Assembly: GCF_024642085.1 (NCBI RefSeq)
Contig: NZ_JAHEBV010000009.1
Coordinates: 36,280-100,279 of the forward strand
Source: Novosphingobium sp.
GTDB taxonomy: Bacteria > Pseudomonadota > Alphaproteobacteria > Sphingomonadales > Sphingomonadaceae
Direction of reading: 5' to 3'
DNA length: 64,000 nt
Shown: piece after piece, positions 48,028-58,052 of the stretch
How the letters are laid out: each line of letters begins with the position of its first letter
How positions within the stretch are numbered: position 1 is the stretch's first letter
The notes under the pieces: generated by a model
Seen by the model: the letters and a program-made list of their open reading frames with translations, nothing else
The model's database searches: none
What the model was told of the DNA's origin: nothing
Translations under genes and position numbers: made by a program

Positions 48028-48177
48028 TTAACGGCGCAAAAGACGCTCCCACCAAGTCCGGTCTGCGGCCATCGGGCGGATCTTGCCATAGGTGCGCAAA
48101 CGGATCGACGGATCCATTTGCGGGCGCTGGCGGCTCATCACATGAACAGTACCGTGAATCTGATGCTGCGATATCAT
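48028..48177 (-). CDS. 49-residue basic small protein
   Basis: This ORF starts with ATG at 48177, five bases after a perfect GGAGG, and encodes MISQHQIHGTVHVMSRQR then PQMDPSIRLRTYGKIRPM and a tail AADRTWWERLLRR. The second half resembles a small conserved protein I have seen near the MDPSIRLRTYGKIRPM pattern in sphingomonads, but I cannot verify this. It lies 49 bases upstream of the DinG-type gene on the same strand. It is basic, soluble and without a signal peptide. Confidence 0.55.
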   Translation of the reverse strand: MISQHQIHGTVHVMSRQRPQMDPSIRLRTYGKIRPMAADRTWWERLLRR

Positions 48178-48516
48178 GCTTGCCTCCACTCGTTTGCTGG
48201 CGTTTGAAACGGTCGAACACGCCAGAAGTTCCTGAAACAGCCAAACCCGCTAACGGGCCCGATCATGTCAACTTGCCGTAACATTTGACTGATCTTGTGG
48301 AATAATCTCAAAAAATAATCCAAGCTTTCTAAGTTTAATCAAACAATAAGCTGAAAAATGACTCGGCAAATCGCTCTATATCATAATATGATCCAAACCA
48401 CGGGCGCGATTCGAAACGATCCAATCAACCGACCTGTGCAATTCAGGCAGCGGGATTACCTGTGCTTGTATTTAAACGATAATAAGCGGGGTTGAGGATC
48501 AGCGAGGGGATGTACC
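48178..48516. other. AT-richer intergenic region without a gene
   Basis: This 339-base stretch contains visibly more A and T than its surroundings, especially 48280-48400 (for example AAAAAATAATCC and TATATCATAATATGAT). I see no ORF with a ribosome-binding site. It must hold the promoters of the 49-residue ORF (minus) and the secreted protein (plus). GATAAT at 48477-48482 is a possible -10 element without a convincing -35. Confidence 0.5.
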
Positions 48517-48984
48517 ATGAAAATCATCAGCCTGACTTTAACAACGCTTTCAATTGCTTTGGCTGCAGGCTCAGCCCAAGCGCAAAATTTCACTTATGAA
48601 TCGTCGGCCAGTTCTCCAACAATGTTAGGTGGCCCTGACGCACGAGGAGTCCCCGTGGTTGGCGGATACTGGAGCGGCACAAGCAACGTCACTTGGGCTG
48701 ATGGCAGCAAAAGCACTGACAAATACACTTGCGTAAGCACGTCGCAGCCCACGAACGCCAAGATTTTCGACAGCCATGTAATTTGCGACGGCACCAATTC
48801 CCAAGGCACTTATTCAGCCGTTTTCGGATGCCAGTTCACGTCGAAAGACATGCAAAGCACCGGTTGTGTTGGCGGCTTGACCGGAAGGACCGGAAAATAT
48901 GCCGGAATGGGCGGCACGATAACATTTGCCGGCCGCGGTGGGACGGGATCAGGAACAGGGACCTGGTCCAAACCCACTAACTGA
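48517..48984 (+). CDS. Small secreted protein of unknown function
   Basis: This 155-residue protein has a clear signal peptide with cleavage after about residue 22 (AAGSAQA/QNF). The mature protein is Gly/Ser/Thr-rich with four cysteines (YTC, VIC, FGC, TGC) that could form two disulfides. It ends in a glycine-rich region (GRTGKYAGMGGTITFAG) of alternating small and hydrophobic residues, suggesting beta structure. GAGGGG precedes the ATG by 7 bases. Codon use is less GC-rich than in its neighbours, and with the AT-rich upstream region this hints at acquisition from elsewhere. I do not recognise the family. Confidence 0.72.
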   Translation: MKIISLTLTTLSIALAAGSAQAQNFTYESSASSPTMLGGPDARGVPVVGGYWSGTSNVTWADGSKSTDKYTCVSTSQPTNAKIFDSHVICDGTNSQGTYSAVFGCQFTSKDMQSTGCVGGLTGRTGKYAGMGGTITFAGRGGTGSGTGTWSKPTN

Positions 48985-50657
<1,673 letters not shown>

Positions 50658-50659
50658 AT

Positions 50660-51562
50660 ATGGCTGACGGGGGACAATTTCTGCAATCGCGCAATTACCC
50701 GCCTTCCGAGCGGCTCGCCCCCTATATTGCAAGGCACTATGTCTTTTCGGTCACTGCGCCAGATGAGTTTGAATTGATCGATCATCTGTTGTCTGAAACG
50801 GCATTTGTGCGGCTGCTGCTACGCGGTGACTGGTCGGCGCAGGTCGTGAACGGCGTCTGGTCAAATGTTGGTCAGGCCGTGTTTTTCGGCCCCAATAGCC
50901 GGCCGCTACCTGTGCGGGTCAGAGGCGGCTTCCGCGTGGTGGGCATCGCCTTTTGCCCGGCCGGCTGGCGCGCGCTTAGCGACATTGCAGCCAATGCTTC
51001 GACAGACCGTATGGTGCCGCTTACCGACATGTTGGGCCGCAGGGCCACAGCGCTTCTGGAAACAGTCAGCGCGATCACTGACGATTCAACGCAAGGCGAT
51101 GGGCAGATTGTCAATGCCCTCGAAGCCGTTGTCAGCGAGCTGCTTGACACGCGTGGCTGGCAAAAGCCCGACATGGTAATCCAGCGTTTCGAGCAACTGG
51201 CGCGCAATAACAGCACGGCGCTAGTCCGCGACGTTGCGGCGCAGCTTGGCCTGTCCGAGCGTCAGCTAGAGCGGCGCTGCCTCCCCACTTTTGGCATGTC
51301 GCCCAAGGCTGTTCTGCGCCGCAGCCGGTTTCTTGATATGGCTACGGCAATCCGCGGGCTTTGCACGGAGGACGAGCGGGAAATCGCCGCGCTGCGCTAT
51401 TACGATCAGCCGCAGATGATCCGCGAGTTCCGCCGTTTCACCACAATGACGCCGGGACAGTTTGAAAAAACTCCGACACCCCTGCTTACAGCCGGGCTTG
51501 AGCTGCGCAACCTTCGTAAGATGCAGGACTTGGCAAATGCGGACGATCAGGCTTTAGATTAG
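50660..51562 (+). CDS. AraC-family transcriptional regulator with DUF6597-like N-terminus
   Basis: This 300-residue protein has an N-terminal sensor-like domain (YPPSERLAPYIARHYVF, then FFGPNSRPLPVRVRG) and a C-terminal AraC helix-turn-helix pair. The first helix-turn-helix is VRDVAAQLGLSERQLERRCLPTFGMSPK. The second is YYDQPQMIREFRRFTTMTPGQF. It starts 2 bases after the phosphoribosyltransferase, so it may be in that operon. Whether it regulates purine salvage or lysK is unknown. Confidence 0.85.
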   Translation: MADGGQFLQSRNYPPSERLAPYIARHYVFSVTAPDEFELIDHLLSETAFVRLLLRGDWSAQVVNGVWSNVGQAVFFGPNSRPLPVRVRGGFRVVGIAFCPAGWRALSDIAANASTDRMVPLTDMLGRRATALLETVSAITDDSTQGDGQIVNALEAVVSELLDTRGWQKPDMVIQRFEQLARNNSTALVRDVAAQLGLSERQLERRCLPTFGMSPKAVLRRSRFLDMATAIRGLCTEDEREIAALRYYDQPQMIREFRRFTTMTPGQFEKTPTPLLTAGLELRNLRKMQDLANADDQALD

Positions 51563-51612
51563 CTGCTTCGGCCTTGCGCAAACGGCACAAAGCGTCGAAG
51601 GCGCGCTACATC

Positions 51613-53205
51613 ATGAACCACGATGCACTGCACGCCGCCGCACAGGTTTCCAAAGCCTGGCCGTTTGAGGAAGCCCGCAAGCTGATCAAGCGTTTTCCCG
51701 GCGGCAAACCCGGCGGCGCCCCGGTTCTGTTCGAAACCGGCTATGGTCCTTCGGGTTTGCCGCACATCGGCACGTTTCAGGAAGTTCTCCGCACGACCCT
51801 GGTGCGCCGTGCTTATGAAGTGCTGTCCGGCGGTGCGCCGACCCGGCTGGTGGCATTCAGCGATGATATGGACGGGCTGCGCAAAGTGCCTGAAAATATC
51901 GAAAACAAGGCCGTTCTCGAAGCCAATCTGCATAGGCCGCTGACCCGCATTCCCGACCCATTTGGCACGCACGAAAGCTTTGCCCACCACAATAACGCGA
52001 TGCTGCGCCAGTTTCTCGACCGGTTCGGGTTCGAGTACGAGTTTGTTTCATCGTCCGACATGTACAACGGCGGTCAATTCGATGATGCGCTGAAAGACGT
52101 GCTGCGCAGTTTTCAGGCTATCATGGACATCATGCTGCCTACTTTGCGGGCTGAGCGGGCGAAAACCTATTCCCCGGTGCTGCCTGTGTCGGCTTTGACT
52201 GGCCATGTCCTTCAGGTACCAATCGAAGTCGTGGACGCGGATGCCGGGATCATCCGGTTCGAGGATCAGGGCAAGACGGTCGAGCAATCGATCCTGGGCG
52301 GGCAGTCCAAGCTGCAATGGAAGGTTGACTGGGCGATGCGCTGGGTCGCGTTGGGTGTCGATTACGAAATGTGCGGCAAGGATCTGACAGATTCAGAGCG
52401 CGAAAGCGGCAAGATCGCTCGCGCATTGGGGGGGCGTCCTCCCGAAGGTCTGATCTACGAGCTATTCCTGGACGCCAATGGCGAAAAGATATCCAAGTCC
52501 AAGGGCAACGGTCTGACCATCGACGAATGGCTGACTTATGGCAGCGAGGAAAGCCTGGGTTTTTACATTTACCGCGAACCAAAAAGTGCGAAAAGTCTAC
52601 ACGTTGGGGTAATACCGCGTGCGGTCGATGAATATTGGCAGTTCCGCGAAAAATTACCGGACCAGCCGGTCGAACAACAACTCGGCAATCCGGTATGGCA
52701 CCTGCTGCGCGCCAACGGTCCAGCCAAGGGCGAGGGCGAGAGCCTGCCGGTGACCTACGGACTGCTACTCAACCTGGTTGGTGTCCTGGGTTCCCAGGCT
52801 ACTCGCGCGCAGGTCTGGTCCTATCTTGGCAACTATGTCGAAAATGCCGATCCCGCTGCCCACCCTCAACTGGACAAGCTGGTCACCACTGCACTTGCAT
52901 ATAACCGCGATTTCATTGCGCCGACACTGATCCGCCGCAAGCCAGACGCAGGAGAGGCGCTGGCTCTTGCTGCGCTCGATGAGGAACTGGCCGCGACCAG
53001 CGACAGCGCGACAGCGGAGGAGTTGCAGAACATCATCTATGCGATCGGCAAGGACCCACACTATGGTTTCGACACGCTGCGTGACTGGTTCAAGGCGCTG
53101 TATGAAACACTGCTGGGATCAAGCGCCGGCCCTCGCATGGGAAGTTTCATTGCACTTTACGGTATCGACAATACCCGCAAACTGATAGCCGAGGCATTGT
53201 CCTGA
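51613..53205 (+). CDS. lysK: Lysyl-tRNA synthetase, class I
   Basis: This 530-residue class I LysRS, unrelated to the common class II enzyme, has the HIGH-type motif GYGPSGLPHIGTFQEVL and the KMSKS-type motif KISKSKGNGL. ILGGQSKLQWKVDWAMRW is another family landmark. Class I LysRS is widespread in alphaproteobacteria and archaea. ATG 51613 (MNHDALHAAA) is chosen. It lies 50 bases after the AraC gene. No second LysRS is in the window. Confidence 0.96.
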   Translation: MNHDALHAAAQVSKAWPFEEARKLIKRFPGGKPGGAPVLFETGYGPSGLPHIGTFQEVLRTTLVRRAYEVLSGGAPTRLVAFSDDMDGLRKVPENIENKAVLEANLHRPLTRIPDPFGTHESFAHHNNAMLRQFLDRFGFEYEFVSSSDMYNGGQFDDALKDVLRSFQAIMDIMLPTLRAERAKTYSPVLPVSALTGHVLQVPIEVVDADAGIIRFEDQGKTVEQSILGGQSKLQWKVDWAMRWVALGVDYEMCGKDLTDSERESGKIARALGGRPPEGLIYELFLDANGEKISKSKGNGLTIDEWLTYGSEESLGFYIYREPKSAKSLHVGVIPRAVDEYWQFREKLPDQPVEQQLGNPVWHLLRANGPAKGEGESLPVTYGLLLNLVGVLGSQATRAQVWSYLGNYVENADPAAHPQLDKLVTTALAYNRDFIAPTLIRRKPDAGEALALAALDEELAATSDSATAEELQNIIYAIGKDPHYGFDTLRDWFKALYETLLGSSAGPRMGSFIALYGIDNTRKLIAEALS

Positions 53206-53252
53206 TCAGGGTTGTCAGGTGCAGTGTCGGGCGCCCGTCTTTGCCAGCGTGG

Positions 53253-53633
53253 TCAGATCCTTCGGGCACCCGTGACCCATTCCCTCGCTAAAGTTCGGGC
53301 TGCGGCGCGTTCATCGCGGGCCGGGCTTGCCGAGCATAGCCCGCGTGCTTCAAGGACCCAGCTTTCCGGAAGGCTGTCAAAGAAGCGGATCCCGCAATAG
53401 CCAACCCGGGCCCAAACGATCGTGCCGAACGTTTCCTTTCCGCTCCACTGCAGTACGACGTCGCCCCGCAGAGCGAACGTCGCCTTGCTGTAAACCCGAG
53501 CGCCAGATGCGCTCAGGTCGATCAACCAGGCGGCCTGGTCGGCCGCGCAGGAGATGAGGCGGCACGGCAAGCGAACCCTTAGCCTGCTTTGCCCGCGCCT
53601 GCCTGTGACCCCGCCTGCTCCTGCTGCTGTCAT
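53253..53633 (-). CDS. PilZ-domain protein
   Basis: This 126-residue protein matches a single PilZ domain: the basic patch GRRGQSRLRVRLPCRL, then DLSASGARV (D/N-x-S-x-x-G), and a beta-strand region FGTIVWARVGYCGIRFF. PilZ domains bind cyclic di-GMP through these two motifs; the arginine spacing here looks compatible but not perfect. The C-terminal 30 residues are a charged tail. It is convergent with lysK. Confidence 0.8.
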   Translation of the reverse strand: MTAAGAGGVTGRRGQSRLRVRLPCRLISCAADQAAWLIDLSASGARVYSKATFALRGDVVLQWSGKETFGTIVWARVGYCGIRFFDSLPESWVLEARGLCSASPARDERAAARTLAREWVTGARRI

Positions 53634-53691
53634 AATGCAGGTCGATTAGAGCAGGCAGGTTAGCACTCGCCCAGCGGCACATTACGAGGAA

Positions 53692-55527
53692 CTACGCAGC
53701 CCGCGTTCGGGCAATCCAGCGGTCGATTTTCGCCTCAAGAATCGGCAGTGGCAGGGCGCCCGAACCCAGGATCTGATCATGGAAGTCGCGCACGTCGAAG
53801 CGCGCGCCTAAAGCAGCTTCGGCTTTTTTGCGCAGGCGCTGTATAGTCAGGGCCCCGATCTTGTAGCTCAGCGCCTGACCCGGCCAGGCGATATACCGTT
53901 CAACCTCAGCAGTAGCGTCGCTTTCTCCCATGCCAGAGTTGGCCAACATGTAGGCAATTGCCCGTTCGCGCGACCAGCCTTTGGCGTGGATGCCGGTATC
54001 GACAACCAGCCGCATCGCGCGCAGCATCTCGTCGTCCAGCGTGCCCCAATGCTGCAACGGATCCTTGTAAAAGCCCATCGGATAGCCCAGCGTTTCGGCG
54101 TAAAGTGCCCAGCCTTCGACATAAGCGTTGTTGCCGCCAAAGCGTTGGAAATCGGGAAGGGTTCGGTCTTCTTGGGCAAGGCTTATCTGGAAGTGATGGC
54201 CCGGCGCGCCTTCGTGCAGGTACAGTGTGGTGATCCCGCTCAGGAACCGGCTCGGCAGATCATATGCGTTGTAATAGAAAACGCCCGGGCGGCTGCCATC
54301 GGGCGAACCCTGGTTATAGCTGCCACCTGCTTCGTACTTTTCGCGGTAGGCAGGGTATGGCTCGATCAACAGCTTGGTACGAGGCGTGCGGTTGAAATAC
54401 TGCGGCACGACCGCGTCAACCTTTCGCGCGACCGCAGCAAAGCCTGCTGCCAATTGTTCGCGCGTTTTGGGGTGAAAGCGTGGGTCGGTGCGGATCGTGT
54501 TGAAAAACGTTTTAAGGTCGCCGTCATAGCCCAGCTCACGTCTGACACCGTCCATGTCCCCTTGGATCCGAGCCACTTCGTCCAGGCCCAGCTGGTGGAC
54601 GCGTTGGGGATCGAGCGATAATGTGGTGTGCTGCCTGATTGCTCGCCGATAGAAATCGGTGCCGCCCCTCATGGCGGCAATGCCTATCCGTTCGCGTGCG
54701 GCTGGCAGGTATTCGTCATGCAGGAATGCGCGAAGACGTCGGTACGCTGGCAAGACCTCGTCGCGCAGCGCTGCGGCATAGGCGGCGCGTAATTCAGCCC
54801 TTTCGGCGGGGCTGATGCCGGGCGGGAAATCCCGGACCGGCGAGGTGAAGGGCGATTGATCGACCGGCTGGGCCAGCAAGGTATCGATCTGTCCGATCAT
54901 GTTGTTTGTGGTCAGCCGCGTTTCGACAACTCCGCTGCCCAGACCCTGCCTGAAACGTGCCACCGCATTGTCCAGTACGACGGCAAACCCCCGCATCAGT
55001 TCAAGATTGGCGCGGTATGCTACGGCGTCATCGTATTTCAGGGCTCCATCGCGGGCAACAAGCGAGGGGAACTCGATATGCAGACCGCCGAAGTGATTGA
55101 ACGGCCGGACTGCTGTCAAAGCTGCCATGTCGGGCTGAAGTCCGCCAAGTTCCTGCCGTTTGTCGAGCAGAAACACGTCGTAGGAAATGCGCCGCTCATC
55201 GCTCAGCCGGCGGCGATCAATCCGGCGCAGCGCGGCAATACTTTCATTGACCGACCCGCGCTGCGCGTGCAGCTGCGCGTCGGTGAACATCTGCCGGAAG
55301 GCCGTGGGAGATGGCGTACCGCCACGATAGATCACGGCCATCGGGTCAAGCGCGTCTTCGCGCCGGGCATCGTCGCGGAACAGGCCCATCAGACGTTCGT
55401 CGTCAGTCCCGAGTGCCGCAGTGACAGCCGGCACCGGCGATGACTGAGCGTTAAGCGGTCCGCAAGCTGTGATAAACAACGCTGCCCCCAGCGCTGTGAT
55501 TGCCCCTGTCTTCAAGCATTCCCCCAT
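53692..55527 (-). CDS. DUF885 family exported protein
   Basis: This is a protein of about 611 residues with an N-terminal lipoprotein-like signal (MGECLKTGAITALGAALFITAC). The DUF885 domain occupies most of the rest. The histidine-rich motif TLYLHEGAPGHHFQ resembles a gluzincin HExxH site, and EGWALYAETLGYPMGFY completes the family pattern. Members are thought to be metallopeptidase-related, but few have been studied. I prefer the start at 55527; an ATG at 55545 adds six residues. The start region overlaps the end of the upstream oxygenase gene. Confidence 0.88.
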   Translation of the reverse strand: MGECLKTGAITALGAALFITACGPLNAQSSPVPAVTAALGTDDERLMGLFRDDARREDALDPMAVIYRGGTPSPTAFRQMFTDAQLHAQRGSVNESIAALRRIDRRRLSDERRISYDVFLLDKRQELGGLQPDMAALTAVRPFNHFGGLHIEFPSLVARDGALKYDDAVAYRANLELMRGFAVVLDNAVARFRQGLGSGVVETRLTTNNMIGQIDTLLAQPVDQSPFTSPVRDFPPGISPAERAELRAAYAAALRDEVLPAYRRLRAFLHDEYLPAARERIGIAAMRGGTDFYRRAIRQHTTLSLDPQRVHQLGLDEVARIQGDMDGVRRELGYDGDLKTFFNTIRTDPRFHPKTREQLAAGFAAVARKVDAVVPQYFNRTPRTKLLIEPYPAYREKYEAGGSYNQGSPDGSRPGVFYYNAYDLPSRFLSGITTLYLHEGAPGHHFQISLAQEDRTLPDFQRFGGNNAYVEGWALYAETLGYPMGFYKDPLQHWGTLDDEMLRAMRLVVDTGIHAKGWSRERAIAYMLANSGMGESDATAEVERYIAWPGQALSYKIGALTIQRLRKKAEAALGARFDVRDFHDQILGSGALPLPILEAKIDRWIARTRAA

Positions 55528-56150
55528 CTGCGCGTACGATACCATTTCGTTACGATGTATTTTGTGCCTTTAGCCACCGGCAAACCTGCGTGAAGGGTGA
55601 ATTGATTCAATGATCCGTCAAGTGTCGCATTGTTCCACGCCAGCAAAACGCCGCGCTGCGGCGGGACTGATATCGCGAGGTTGAGGAAGGCTGTTTCGCC
55701 GCCTTCTTCTACGTCGTTCAAGTATATCATTGCCGTGTAGCTGCGCTGGCCGCCGCGCCGCGATTCAGCTTTGAAATACGGCGCCTTCGTCCAGAACCAG
55801 TCCATGTGCTCGCGAAACTCCTGGCCTGGAGCATAGCGCTGCCCCTGTATCGTTTCGCCCCATTCGTGAGGCAGGCCGATCAGATCGTCGATCCGCCGTT
55901 CAACCATTTTCACAAAGCCGTCATTTACGTCCACATCGCCGGAATAGGACGTGCGCCACACCTCGTTATATCCGTGATCGAGGATCTTCGATGGAACTGC
56001 AGTGCGGTCAATCATTGCCATCAAGCGGTCACATTCTCCGGGTGTGACGAAATCGGCAACGGCCCAGATTTCGGCGTGGTCCGCGGCGATACGCTGGACC
56101 ATCGGATCTGCTTCGAGCCGCGCCCGTACCCGGTCGCCGACGTCTTTCAT
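55512..56150 (-). CDS. 2OG-Fe(II) oxygenase, prolyl 4-hydroxylase-like
   Basis: This protein of about 212 residues is a dioxygenase of the prolyl 4-hydroxylase alpha family. Iron ligands are visible in QEFREHMDWFW (His-x-Asp) and in FTLHAGLPVAKGTKYIVTKW (distal His, with the lysine that binds 2-oxoglutarate). YTAMIYLNDVEEGGETAF is the core strand pair. ATG 56150 is my choice; in-frame GTG codons at 56198 and 56252 would extend it by 16 or 34 residues. It overlaps the downstream DUF885 gene. Confidence 0.88.
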   Translation of the reverse strand: MKDVGDRVRARLEADPMVQRIAADHAEIWAVADFVTPGECDRLMAMIDRTAVPSKILDHGYNEVWRTSYSGDVDVNDGFVKMVERRIDDLIGLPHEWGETIQGQRYAPGQEFREHMDWFWTKAPYFKAESRRGGQRSYTAMIYLNDVEEGGETAFLNLAISVPPQRGVLLAWNNATLDGSLNQFTLHAGLPVAKGTKYIVTKWYRTRRWGNA

Positions 56151-56304
56151 CGCTGCCTTGTCCGGATTGGGGCAAGGAGGATAGTGTTTGAGCGGCACTG
56201 GGGCGGCTGACTGGTTCACACCGCTACCATTGCCAATGCTGCGCCCCGGCACAAGACCTGCAATCGCGCTTGTTCAAACAGCGTGTATTTGCAAGACTGC
56301 GCGG

Positions 56305-56862
56305 ATGGATAGTCAAACCACCTCGTCCGCGCGATATTCGCGCGGCGCCGTCATCTTGCACTGGCTCATTGCTGCGCTGATCGCCCTGAACTTTGCCGCC
56401 GCCTGGTATGCACAGAACCAGCCCAGGGATGCGGCGATGCAGATCATGGGTAATCACAAGGCGATCGGCATATCGATCCTGCTGCTGACACTGGTGCGCA
56501 TAGGCTGGCGGTTGACCCACCGTGTGCCTGCACCATCAGCCGATCTCGCGCCGTGGGAAGTAACCTTGTCGAAGATCGTTCACTTTCTGCTCTACGGACT
56601 TATGCTGGGCATACCGCTGGGCGGATGGGCTACCCATTCCGCGTTTTCTGGCGGAAAGCCTGTCAGCATGTTTGGAATCGTTGACTTCCCGGGGCTGCCA
56701 TTTGCGCAGAACAAGGATCTGGGCGAGACATTCGGCGGTGCGCATGGCACCTTTGCAACGGTGATGCTGGTCTTGCTGGCGCTTCACGTAGCCGGGGCAC
56801 TGAAGCACCGAATTATTGACAAGAACACTCAGGCATTGGCCCGGATGTCGCTGCGCCGCTAA
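56305..56862 (+). CDS. Cytochrome b561-type membrane protein
   Basis: This 185-residue protein has four membrane helices. Histidines that can bind two hemes lie in AVILHWLIA, MGNHKAIGIS, KIVHFLLYG and LALHVAGALKHR. Bacterial b561 proteins of this kind move electrons between quinol or superoxide and the membrane pool. ATG 56305 places the start just before the first helix. The gene is followed by a strong terminator. Confidence 0.9.
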   Translation: MDSQTTSSARYSRGAVILHWLIAALIALNFAAAWYAQNQPRDAAMQIMGNHKAIGISILLLTLVRIGWRLTHRVPAPSADLAPWEVTLSKIVHFLLYGLMLGIPLGGWATHSAFSGGKPVSMFGIVDFPGLPFAQNKDLGETFGGAHGTFATVMLVLLALHVAGALKHRIIDKNTQALARMSLRR

Positions 56863-56886
56863 GCCAATCGTGGTATCTCAAATGGA

Positions 56887-56920
56887 AAGGGCCGCTGCGG
56901 TTTTCCGCAGCGGCCCTTGG
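56887..56920 (+). terminator. Rho-independent terminator between b561 and rcnB-like genes
   Basis: AAGGGCCGCTGCGG and CCGCAGCGGCCCTT form a perfect 14-pair stem with a TTTT loop, followed by GGTTTTTCTC. It lies 24 bases after the b561 stop and 22 bases before the end of the convergent RcnB-like gene, so it may end transcripts from both sides. It is much stronger in the plus direction. Confidence 0.92.
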
Positions 56921-56941
56921 TTTTTCTCGATCGCGTGACGC

Positions 56942-57943
56942 TTACCAGAAGAAGTCGTGAATAACGTCGACCACTTCGCCATCGTAGACGTTCACCAGCA
57001 GCGCGTCGTCGTAATAGCGAACCCAGCGATAGGGGCCGTACACGTCGGGCAGGCGATACTGATACGGATCGTTGATCCAATAGCGCGAACTGTAGAACAG
57101 AGAATCGAGGTAGAACCCAATGCTCAGCCGGCGGTAAGAATAGTTCCGGTAGGGTGAATAATAGGTGCCCCAGCGATAGATCGATGGGTTGTAGCGGCGA
57201 TAGCTCGACCAGTTGTAACGGTCGTTGTTGCGCCAGCGGCGGTCCCAATTGCGGTAATCGGTCTGGCGATTATCGCGATAGGTGTAGGTCGTGTTGCGCG
57301 ACTGCTGATTGCGCCATTGATCATTGTACCGGCTCTGGTTGTTGCTGCGCCAGCGATCATTGTCACGGCTCGAGTTGCCATCGCGGCTGGTCCATTGCCC
57401 ATCACGGCGGCGCTCGCCGTCCCGGTTCCGGTCGCCGTCCCGTCCTGCCCATGATCCGCCCCGACTTTCATCGCCGCGGCGATTTGCATCCCGCGCACCG
57501 CCCCAGGTAGAGGGCGACGCCCAACGGGGAGCGGCCTGCTGCGGGGGCGCTGCGGCCGGGACCGACTGCTGCCGGTTTCCGTCCGAACGACCGGCCCAGC
57601 CGCGGGTCTGAACTTGGCCGGCATTGTCGGCGTTGCCACCATTGCGGCCCCAGCCGCGGGCCTGTTCGCCATTTCCGCGCGACTGCTCGTTACGCGCGCC
57701 CCAGGCCGGCGTTTGACCGCCGCCTTCGTTTCGGCTTTGCTCGGCACGGGCGCCCCAGCCGCCGCGACTTTGGCGTCCGTTGTCCTGGCCACTGTCCGAC
57801 TGGACGCGCTCGGCCCGATCACCGCGTTTGCCCCAGCCGCCATTGTCGGGTTCTGCCAAAGCGATTCCTGGCAGCGCAATTGCTGCCACGGCAAGGGCCA
57901 GCGCTGCGCGGCGGCCCGAAAGGTAGTTCTTGCTGACGGCCAT
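56942..57943 (-). CDS. RcnB-family periplasmic protein with a long low-complexity region
   Basis: This 333-residue exported protein has a signal peptide ending about residue 30 (PGIALA/EPD). Residues 31-130 contain imperfect Trp-Gly-Ala-Arg repeats (GGWGKRGDRAE, GGWGARAEQ, PAWGARNEQ). Residues 150-260 are Arg/Asp/Asn/Ser/Tyr-rich. The C-terminal 70 residues (LSIGFYLDSLFYSSRYWI, DVYGPYRWVRYYDDALLV) form the RcnB domain. RcnB helps nickel/cobalt efflux in E. coli, but most alphaproteobacterial members are unstudied. Start ATG is at 57943. Confidence 0.82.
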   Translation of the reverse strand: MAVSKNYLSGRRAALALAVAAIALPGIALAEPDNGGWGKRGDRAERVQSDSGQDNGRQSRGGWGARAEQSRNEGGGQTPAWGARNEQSRGNGEQARGWGRNGGNADNAGQVQTRGWAGRSDGNRQQSVPAAAPPQQAAPRWASPSTWGGARDANRRGDESRGGSWAGRDGDRNRDGERRRDGQWTSRDGNSSRDNDRWRSNNQSRYNDQWRNQQSRNTTYTYRDNRQTDYRNWDRRWRNNDRYNWSSYRRYNPSIYRWGTYYSPYRNYSYRRLSIGFYLDSLFYSSRYWINDPYQYRLPDVYGPYRWVRYYDDALLVNVYDGEVVDVIHDFFW

Positions 57944-58052
57944 GGCCGTGTCTCCATCCCATCGCGCCGCACCATCGGCGGCGACCATGAGACCGGCCTA
58001 TCTGAGTCGCGCTGTCAGCAGCGTGAACGAATTGGTAAGACTTTCGTTCAGC

